A DNA stretch of 64,000 bases, from the NCBI GenBank assembly GCA_016713675.1, contig JADJOS010000001.1, forward strand, positions 558,001 to 622,000, written 5' to 3'. The position numbers and the translations under genes are program-made. Positions 7,714-13,578 of the stretch are shown one piece after another. The stretch comes from Acidobacteriota bacterium. Lineage in GTDB: Bacteria; Acidobacteriota; Blastocatellia; Pyrinomonadales; Pyrinomonadaceae. Under the pieces are notes generated by a model, which worked only from the letters and a program-made list of their open reading frames with translations, searched no databases and had not been told where the DNA came from. Positions within the stretch are counted from its first letter, which is position 1. Every line of letters starts with the position of its first letter.

Positions 7714-9297
7714 CTAAAATCCAAACGTCCCTTTCGGCCTCTGCGCCATCATCTGCACCGCCAGGCTGACCGCATCGACCTGATCGTCGTGTTTGCCGTC
7801 CGGAAACGAACATAGCTCGTCCAGGAATCCCTCGTTCCACGGCCCGCGAACCAAAAGCACCTTGCCGGCCTCGGCACGGCTCTGCCACGACAGGGCTCGT
7901 GTAAATTTGTCATTATCGACGGTGATCGCCTTAAAATTGCGGTTTACCAGCCGCTCGTCACGCATCAGGTCCTGTACGAACGCCTTCCCGTGCAGTGCTG
8001 ACTCGATACCGTGCGTCGTGTTTCGTTCTTCGCGAATGCGCTCGATGATGTATCGCCGCTGCTCGGGAAACTCGATCCGTTTGCGAAAGCCGTCAGCGAT
8101 GTAGATGTTTCCCTTCGTGTCCATCGCGACCCGAAAGCTCGCCGTGTAGTCGGCGGACGTCCGTGTCGAGACCGCGAGGTCATATCCGCGAAACCACCTC
8201 AAACCTCGCGGAGCGTCGTCGATGACCTTGCCCGCAAACCAGCTCCGCTTAAAATGTGCACCATCACGCGGGACCGGCCTTTGCTGGTAGAGTGCTTCGA
8301 ACGAATACGAGCCCATCTGTACTTGCTTTTCCCGCAGCTGCTTTGCGGTAAAGCGCTTTGGCCACAGAGCGTCGCCCTCGGGACGCCCGATCGGGTCGTG
8401 GTCTTCCGCAAGTGCCGGCAGACTGATCACTTCCCATTGTTCGCCGCCGTTTTTCATCCGCTGCAGCAATCGTCCGGCGAGATCGTCGACATGCCAGCGG
8501 GTTTGGATCACGATCACGGCCCCTTCCGGCTCTAAACGGGTGCAGATATCGTCGTTGTACCAATCCCAGATCCGCTCGCGGTTGTTCGCAGATTCGGCCT
8601 CTTCGCGGCTCTTGACCGGGTCGTCGATGATCACAAGATCGGCCCCAAATCCGGTGATCCCGGCACCTACACCGACCGCCTTTACACCGCCGCCCGATTC
8701 GTTTTCCCATTCGTCGGCACGCTGCAGACGTTCGCGGGCCTCGCCGGTCCTGAGTCCGGCTCCGGCAGCTATCCGCTTTGCCCTGAGCGAAAATCGATTC
8801 GCGAGTCGCTGGTTATAACTGCCGATGACGATGTTCGTCGCGGGCTCGAAGAGCAGCCTCCAAACCGCGTACCGAACTGTTACCATCTCCGATTTTCCGT
8901 GACGCGGCGGCAGGAATATCATCAACCGCTTGCATTTGCCGCGCGATACACGCTGCAGATGTTCGAATATTTCATGCTGAAATTTAACTGACCACGTCAT
9001 TTGCGGCGATGACCAGTGGAGCCACGTCTTGAACCCGCGTCTTATTCGCCGGTCGTTAAAGGCTTTCCGGTCATCCTCGCTCAAGAGTTCGACCAGCTTT
9101 AACCTCTGTATCCAGCCCGGCTGTCTTGTGTGGATCTTGTTATGGAGCATCGACTGAGAAAACGTGTTCCACCCGCGTTCACGCATTTCGGCTTCCAGCT
9201 TTTGCAGCTCTCGGCCGCGATATTTAACGAACAGCTCGCAGATATCGTCGATCTTTTTCTGCGGCACCCGCGGTATCTTTCTTTCGAATTTGCTCAT
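7714..9297 (-). CDS. terL: Phage terminase large subunit
   Basis: A 527-residue packaging motor with an ATPase and a nuclease half. The Walker A loop LPPRHGKSEM is at about 130-138 and Walker B plus catalytic acid (DLVIIDDP) at about 217-224, followed by the TRWHVDDLAGRL coupling motif. The RNaseH-fold nuclease domain begins near FRGYDLAVS and ends with DDQVDAVSLAVQMM, which supply its acidic metal ligands. All key residues are present and the frame is intact, so this is the best preserved gene of the phage cluster. The N-terminal 90 residues are a small helix-turn-helix-like extension (QKKIDDICELFVKYRG). No small-terminase gene is seen between it and the lysis genes. Confidence 0.93.
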   Translation of the reverse strand: MSKFERKIPRVPQKKIDDICELFVKYRGRELQKLEAEMRERGWNTFSQSMLHNKIHTRQPGWIQRLKLVELLSEDDRKAFNDRRIRRGFKTWLHWSSPQMTWSVKFQHEIFEHLQRVSRGKCKRLMIFLPPRHGKSEMVTVRYAVWRLLFEPATNIVIGSYNQRLANRFSLRAKRIAAGAGLRTGEARERLQRADEWENESGGGVKAVGVGAGITGFGADLVIIDDPVKSREEAESANNRERIWDWYNDDICTRLEPEGAVIVIQTRWHVDDLAGRLLQRMKNGGEQWEVISLPALAEDHDPIGRPEGDALWPKRFTAKQLREKQVQMGSYSFEALYQQRPVPRDGAHFKRSWFAGKVIDDAPRGLRWFRGYDLAVSTRTSADYTASFRVAMDTKGNIYIADGFRKRIEFPEQRRYIIERIREERNTTHGIESALHGKAFVQDLMRDERLVNRNFKAITVDNDKFTRALSWQSRAEAGKVLLVRGPWNEGFLDELCSFPDGKHDDQVDAVSLAVQMMAQRPKGTFGF

Positions 9298-9306
9298 ACG
9301 ATCGGA

Positions 9307-9837
9307 TCACCTCAATACCGCTATCGCCGCCGCACCGATCAGAACGTCGCCGAGGCGTCGCCAGATCGAGGTCTTTTTGCGTCTCAATGTGTCAACTAGC
9401 TTGTCCTGCGACGCGATGACCGCGTCCTTTGCCGAGATCGTCTCGTTCTTGGCAGCGATGGTCGAACGCAAAGCTTCGCTCTCGCTCTTCCGCGTCTCAT
9501 TGAGCTCGGTCAGCACTACGGTCGTCCGTTGCTCCGTCGCCAGCCGTTCATTGAGCAGCCGATTCTCGCTTTCAAGTTCCGCGACGAGAACCCGCGACTT
9601 CTCAAGGTCGATCGCGGCAGCCATACAAGCGTTCAGAGTTACGCGTTTACGCGTGATATCCGCCGCACTTGTCACACCTAATGGCGCGACTACGGGCTCA
9701 CCCGCACGGATGCCCGAGTTCGGCGAGTTTGACGCAGAGTTCGTCTGCGTTTGTGTCGATTGACCGGACGCTGCGAGCACGCTCGACATCACGACGAGCA
9801 CGAGTGGTATTAGTATTTTGTGTTTTGATTTTTTCAT
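9307..9837 (-). CDS. Secreted coiled-coil protein, possible outer spanin partner
   Basis: A 176-residue protein with an N-terminal signal peptide (basic KKSKHK, hydrophobic core, ending near LAASGQS), a short Asn/Pro/Ser-rich stretch, a long coiled coil at about 65-150 and a short hydrophobic C-terminus. Its first 140 bp lie inside the preceding gene in another frame. Nested Rz/Rz1-type spanin pairs have this layout, and the position in a lysis cassette after endolysin and holin supports it. Against it: there is no lipobox cysteine and the protein is longer than usual Rz1. It ends 10 bp before terL. Confidence 0.55.
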   Translation of the reverse strand: MKKSKHKILIPLVLVVMSSVLAASGQSTQTQTNSASNSPNSGIRAGEPVVAPLGVTSAADITRKRVTLNACMAAAIDLEKSRVLVAELESENRLLNERLATEQRTTVVLTELNETRKSESEALRSTIAAKNETISAKDAVIASQDKLVDTLRRKKTSIWRRLGDVLIGAAAIAVLR

Positions 9838-10090
9838 CTTGTCTCATTGCCCTGGTTTTCGATTCGGCTATCTGTTGTTCGAGATATTCGATCTTTGACT
9901 TGTATTCGGCCGCCTTTTGCTCGGCCGCGAGAGCGATGCTCTCGCGCTCCTCGGCCTGTTGTTTCGCCGCCTCAACTGCCGCCTCAAGCTTGCCGATCTT
10001 ATGCTCCGACCACGCCTGCCCGCCAATGATGCCGAGCGTGACCAAAGCCAAAGCCGCGACCGCGACGTAGATCTTTGTTTTGTTTGTCAT
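9698..10090 (-). CDS. Inner-membrane coiled-coil protein, possible i-spanin (Rz-like)
   Basis: A 130-residue protein starting MTNKTKIYVAVAALALVTLG: one N-terminal membrane anchor followed by a continuous charged coiled coil (EAAVEAAKQQAEERES onwards) and a short Cys-containing tail (LCVKLAELGHPCG). This is the architecture of Rz i-spanins. I start at the ATG at 10090, where the anchor begins, rather than 54 bases further upstream, because the extra residues overlap the palindromic repeat. Its 3' end overlaps the next gene by 140 bp in a different frame. The function is inferred from architecture and position only. Confidence 0.6.
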   Translation of the reverse strand: MTNKTKIYVAVAALALVTLGIIGGQAWSEHKIGKLEAAVEAAKQQAEERESIALAAEQKAAEYKSKIEYLEQQIAESKTRAMRQDEKIKTQNTNTTRARRDVERARSVRSIDTNADELCVKLAELGHPCG

Positions 10091-10105
10091 ATTTTTCTTT
10101 TCCGA

Positions 10106-10227
10106 TGAGTTACTACTAGCTTTAGCTAGTGGGCTTGGTCTCAAGAGTTCCCGGCTTTAGCCTAAATTGGGCTAAAGCCCAGATCAATTTGTCCTCTAAC
10201 CACTAGCTGAAGCTAGTGGCAACTCAT
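10106..10227. repeat. 120 bp inverted-repeat element of the CTAGC family
   Basis: Two palindromes (TACTAGCTTTAGCTAGTG at about 10113-10131 and CCACTAGCTGAAGCTAGTGG at 10200-10219) are joined by a central hairpin made of GTTCCCGGCTTTAGCC and GGGCTAAAGCCC. GAGTT and AACTC words flank the whole unit. It is a more complete version of the element at 4850-4900. There is no coding capacity, so it looks like a MITE- or REP-type unit between the spanin-like and holin-like genes. Confidence 0.75.
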
Positions 10228-10239
10228 AGCAGATTCTCC

Positions 10240-10425
10240 CTACCGGTCGTGTTTCCGCCTGAAATAGATCTGCAGCAGCACATCGACCGTCTTGCCGATC
10301 GCGAAAAATACGATCGGCAGCACGATGGCTGAGATCAGCGTTATCCACGTCCGTGTATCGATCGCCGTTGCGATGGTCGTTGCCGTACTGGCCCACGCCA
10401 GCAAAATGTTCTTTGTGTCGTTCAT
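10240..10425 (-). CDS. Holin-like small membrane protein
   Basis: A 61-residue protein, MNDTKNILLAWASTATTIAT..., with two hydrophobic segments and a very basic C-terminal end (YFRRKHDR), the usual form of class II/III holins. The start at 10425 is fixed by a strong Shine-Dalgarno GAGGGGAGG five bases before the ATG. It sits between the endolysin-like gene and the spanin-like pair, as expected for a lysis cassette. Small membrane proteins are hard to assign by sequence, so the holin role rests on context. Confidence 0.6.
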   Translation of the reverse strand: MNDTKNILLAWASTATTIATAIDTRTWITLISAIVLPIVFFAIGKTVDVLLQIYFRRKHDR

Positions 10426-10459
10426 TGCCTCCCCTCTTTGGGCTTTGCCCATCTATTTG

Positions 10460-10480
10460 CGGTGAACCTATGGTTCACCG
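10460..10480. repeat. 21 bp perfect palindrome
   Basis: CGGTGAACCTA and its mirror TGGTTCACCG form a perfect hairpin in the gap between endolysin and holin. A second small hairpin (GCGGCAAAACCGC) follows at about 10501-10513. It may act as an RNA hairpin in the lysis transcript or be another inserted repeat. Confidence 0.5.
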
Positions 10481-10523
10481 TGCCTTGTCTTATTCTTCCT
10501 GCGGCAAAACCGCACATCCAGTT

Positions 10524-11600
10524 CTACGGCGACGATCGACCGGCAGTCTCCCTGATCTTGCCCAGTACGATCTGCCGGTACAGATAAAAGATCATCAGGC
10601 ATCCGGCGATCACCGCGACCGTTATCCAGACCTCACGCGGCAGCCCGGCGAAAAACCCGAACACCGCCCAAACCGCCTGCCCGATCGAGCCGCCAACCGT
10701 CGCCCACATCGATCTCACCGAATCGGCCCGCCGCGTCACGCCCGTGACAACGCTCTCGACCGCGTCAAATTTCTCGGTCGCTGTGGTGAGAACGTTTTCA
10801 ACGATCGGTGCTGCCGGAATCGCCGACGTCTCAGCCCCGGGGAACACCGTCGCGGTCGAAAGTTCTTCCGCTCCCCTGCTCCCCTTCTCGTCTTCTCCCC
10901 TTCTTCCGCGGGCCGCAGCCTGGTGTTCGAACATTTGGCCCGTCAATCTAACGCCGTTGACGGCGAACGGTGTGTTTAGGGCCCAATTTGCTATTGCGAT
11001 CTGGCCGAGAAAGAACCGCGTCCGGTATCGCGTTTTGGCGAGCCGCGGATAGCTGGCAAACCACGCATCACGCCGGCGAACATACGCCGTGATCCATTCG
11101 CGTTCGTTCCGTGGCCCAACATCGACCCCGCGTGCCACGCGAAAGAATGAGCCGTGGACGACGGAATCATAGATAACAGCGAGGCTCAGCGGCTCGGTAA
11201 ATCCGTATCTTTCACAAATGACTAGTGCCGGTCTCAGATACAGTTCGAACGCCGTCTGTTCCTGAGCCCGTTTCATCTCGCTCGTGACGGCCGCCGCCCG
11301 CAGTGCTTTTTTCAAGACCGTATTCGCCGATAGTTTGGCGACAGCCGCTGCCGATGTGCTTCGGAGCAATGCCAGATTTTCGAGCATCACCGCCGCTCCG
11401 ACGACGCCCTTTGCTTTCAGATACTTATCGACCACCGCCGCGAGCGAGCCCGATCGGTGCGTAAATTGGTTGATTCCGTACGAGATCCCCGCACCGTCGT
11501 CTAGCACGACGCACGCTGCATATTCGCCGAACGGCCGCGACGTTTCGAAAACATGCACGATCGCCATTGCCTTTGATTTGTCTTTTTCTGTGTATGTCAT
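10524..11600 (-). CDS. Endolysin-like muralytic enzyme, GH46/chitosanase-like, with C-terminal anchor
   Basis: A 358-residue protein with an N-terminal lysozyme-like domain (about 10-215). It carries VFETSRPFGEY (candidate catalytic Glu), YGINQFTHRSGSL and a helical bundle containing YDSVVHGS, resembling GH46-type chitosanase/muramidase folds found in some phage endolysins. A low-complexity linker (RGRRGEDEKGSRGAEEL) derives from a tandem GGGGAG-type repeat that stayed in frame. The C-terminus has a membrane segment at about 325-345 (ITVAVIAGCLMIFYLY), unusual for a soluble endolysin. It is the first gene of the minus-strand phage cluster, upstream of the holin-like gene. The enzyme class is a resemblance, not a proven match. 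Confidence 0.6.
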   Translation of the reverse strand: MTYTEKDKSKAMAIVHVFETSRPFGEYAACVVLDDGAGISYGINQFTHRSGSLAAVVDKYLKAKGVVGAAVMLENLALLRSTSAAAVAKLSANTVLKKALRAAAVTSEMKRAQEQTAFELYLRPALVICERYGFTEPLSLAVIYDSVVHGSFFRVARGVDVGPRNEREWITAYVRRRDAWFASYPRLAKTRYRTRFFLGQIAIANWALNTPFAVNGVRLTGQMFEHQAAARGRRGEDEKGSRGAEELSTATVFPGAETSAIPAAPIVENVLTTATEKFDAVESVVTGVTRRADSVRSMWATVGGSIGQAVWAVFGFFAGLPREVWITVAVIAGCLMIFYLYRQIVLGKIRETAGRSSP

Positions 11601-11657
11601 AAACTCTTGCTTTCTTGCCTATTGTTTGATATCTTCTAACGGTCGGACGACGCATAG

Positions 11658-11815
11658 ATGCAACATTGTTGCACAACATGGAATCCGCCCGACATATTCA
11701 GACTAACCAAGTCACGTTTGGCAAGTAAATGCAGCTTTGCAGACTTTGACGTACTTTGCAGATAATGCAGGAAATGATGTACTTTTCAGGTTTTGACGTA
11801 CTTTGCAGGAAATGC
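11658..11815. promoter_or_regulatory. Operator-like palindrome and direct repeats at the start of the phage cluster
   Basis: ATGCAACA-T-TGTTGCA (about 11658-11673) is a near-perfect palindrome. From 11735 to 11815 the words TTGACGTACTTTGCAG (11746 and 11793), GTACTTTTCAGG (11779) and TGCAGGAAATG (11766 and 11804) recur as direct repeats. They lie in the divergent region between the endolysin-like gene (minus) and a small putative DNA-binding gene (plus), where a phage switch or origin would be expected. The 290 bp region holds no gene. Confidence 0.45.
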
Positions 11816-11890
11816 GTTACTCGCAGCCCCATTTTTATTGAGGTCTCTCGCCGCGTGCGGCGGACAAATTCAAACTTACACACTACACAT

Positions 11891-12130
11891 ATGAATATCA
11901 CGCAACACTTATTGGATTTGTCGCTCCGGCCAAAGCTCCGCCTTTCCGAGATCGAACGGCTTATCCGCTCACACCGCATCATCATCCCCGCACCTTCCCG
12001 ACGCGCACTGATATGCCTCTGCGAAGACGGAACACTTGAGACGGCCGGCAAAAAGCGCCCAAACGATCCGTGGCTCGTCTACGAAGATTCGTTCTTAAAA
12101 TGGTTAAAGAGCCTAGATAGAAGACAATAA
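11891..12130 (+). CDS. Small putative DNA-binding protein
   Basis: A 79-residue protein starting MNITQHLLDLSLRPKLRLSEIERLIRSHRI and ending WLKSLDRRQ. The predicted helices, basic patches and size recall winged-helix excisionase or phage regulatory proteins (compare the RPKLRLSEIERLI and PSRRALICLCEDG segments). I start at the ATG at 11891 because the upstream in-frame stretch is made of direct repeats. It is divergent from the phage cluster and may be its regulator, but no exact family is recognised. Confidence 0.5.
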   Translation: MNITQHLLDLSLRPKLRLSEIERLIRSHRIIIPAPSRRALICLCEDGTLETAGKKRPNDPWLVYEDSFLKWLKSLDRRQ

Positions 12131-12154
12131 AAAAGGACGGGCCGGGCCGTCCGA
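12131..12154 (-). terminator. Rho-independent terminator for the zinc-ribbon gene
   Basis: On the minus strand GGACGGCCCGGCCCGTCC forms a strong stem followed by TTTTTT, 24 bp after the stop codon at 12178. It also lies just past the end of the small plus-strand gene. Confidence 0.85.
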
Positions 12155-12177
12155 TCTATCTGAGATGTCTGGTTCAA

Positions 12178-12906
12178 TTACGCCGAGGCTTCGGCGTCGC
12201 GTTTTAGGATGTACATGATTCGGGTGCAGCTCTCGCAGGTGATGATCTGGTCGCCGCGTTTGACCTCGAGCAGGATCTGCGGGCGGAGCGACATATAGCA
12301 TGCACTGCAAGAACCGTTGACGACCTCGGCAACGGCTATGCCGTCGCGGCTGCGTTGGGCCATGCGGTTGTAAACGGAAGCGAGTTGAGCGGGCAGTGTG
12401 ACAAAGACCTTTTCACGTCCAGCCGACAGTTTTTCAAATTGGGTCTTGTCGGCTGCGATCTGTGCATCGTGCTGTTTTAGGGCCGTTTCGAGATTGGTGT
12501 CGAGCGTAGCGATCTCTTCGCTGCGTTCGGCGATCTCCTTTTCTACTGTTTCGACCTCTTCCATCGTCTCGACGATCTGCGTTTCATATGCCGCGATCTG
12601 CTTTTGCAGGGCGTCGGTCTCGCGCATTGCGGTCTCGTATTCTTTTGAGTTCTGGGCGTGCTTTAGGTTACGGTCGGCACGTTCGAGATAGGTCTTGTTC
12701 TCGGCGATCTGTTTTTCGAGCTCAGCACGTTTTGCATGCAGCGAATCACGCCGGTTTTGTATATCCCGAATAGAAGAGGCGTGCTGTTCGAATTCTTGTT
12801 CGATCTCTGCACGCCTGGTCTCCGATGATTCTATTGCCTGTTTTAATTTTCTGAGGTGAGTATCCGTCTGCTGTAATTCTATCAGTTTATCAAGATCTGC
12901 TATCAC
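12178..12906 (-). CDS. Coiled-coil protein with C4 zinc ribbon (COG1579 type)
   Basis: About 243 residues. It is almost wholly a long antiparallel coiled coil (ADLDKLIELQQTDTHLRKLK through KTQFEKLSAGRE) followed by a C-terminal zinc ribbon with CSAC and CESC pairs, matching the widespread CT398/COG1579 family. Members are thought to act as adaptors in nucleic-acid or secretion-related complexes, but the exact role is not settled. I prefer the GTG at 12906, with GGGAG about 13 bases upstream, over the ATG at 12966. The extra N-terminus from the ATG would be AT-rich and hydrophobic and not part of the family. A terminator follows. Confidence 0.85.
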   Translation of the reverse strand: MIADLDKLIELQQTDTHLRKLKQAIESSETRRAEIEQEFEQHASSIRDIQNRRDSLHAKRAELEKQIAENKTYLERADRNLKHAQNSKEYETAMRETDALQKQIAAYETQIVETMEEVETVEKEIAERSEEIATLDTNLETALKQHDAQIAADKTQFEKLSAGREKVFVTLPAQLASVYNRMAQRSRDGIAVAEVVNGSCSACYMSLRPQILLEVKRGDQIITCESCTRIMYILKRDAEASA

Positions 12907-12988
12907 GTTGTTAAAATATCTCCCTAATACAAAAGCTAAGATTAATAAGTATTCTACATTACACAAGCAGTAATAAAAAGCCGTGATG

Positions 12989-13495
12989 TCATGTCGTCAA
13001 TATCTCGAGGTGACGCCGCAGTTCGGCGGAATCGATGTGGTCCGATGTTTCTGCGTTGCGCCATTTCGGTGCCGGTTCTTCGGCCACGAGCTTCAATTCG
13101 GTCGTCTTTTTCGGCATTCCAAAATGCGAAACACGAGCAAATGCGAGTGCCCCGCCGCGCATTATGCCGTCCGCCGGAGTTCGCGTCCAACCTGCCTCGA
13201 CCGAAAGACATCTCACTCCGTGACGTACCATCACGCGAGTTCCGACGAGGTTTGAATTGCCGTGGGCAAAATTGTGCGGGTCGTCGCGTTCGATGGTAAG
13301 TGAAGTGCTGCCGCGGTTTGCGTTCGCTGCGATCTCGATCACGGTGTCGAACAGCCATTTGACGCCCGTCGAACGTATCGCATCATTCGACGCCTTGAGC
13401 CGCAGAAAATCGGCGACATCGCTCCGGCCTGCGTCGCTCGCGTTCGCGGCGGCGGCAGCGAGCATTTGCGACCATATTTCGTCGAGTTCGACCAT
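12989..13495 (-). CDS. Conserved-looking hypothetical protein
   Basis: A 168-residue soluble protein starting MVELDEIWSQMLAAAAANA. The N-terminal half is helical and Ala-rich. A central part reads SLTIERDDPHNFAHGNSNLVG followed by TRVMVRHGVRCLSVEAGWTRTPADGIMRGG, which looks like a compact beta domain. The in-frame start at 13531 is possible but lies in sequence without a ribosome site. It has no recognised family. It converges with nothing and lies back-to-back with the TPR gene at 13579. Confidence 0.6.
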   Translation of the reverse strand: MVELDEIWSQMLAAAAANASDAGRSDVADFLRLKASNDAIRSTGVKWLFDTVIEIAANANRGSTSLTIERDDPHNFAHGNSNLVGTRVMVRHGVRCLSVEAGWTRTPADGIMRGGALAFARVSHFGMPKKTTELKLVAEEPAPKWRNAETSDHIDSAELRRHLEILTT

Positions 13496-13578
13496 AGGGT
13501 GAGGATACCGCCGAGACGTGTCAAAAGGCAATTTCGTGGTATCCTTTTGAGAACGACGGCTCTTAGTTAAAGTGTTTT

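Noticed and set aside
3551..12130. Complete inducible prophage
   Set aside because: No integrase, attachment repeats, tail, small terminase or replication genes are seen, and the scaffold is broken.
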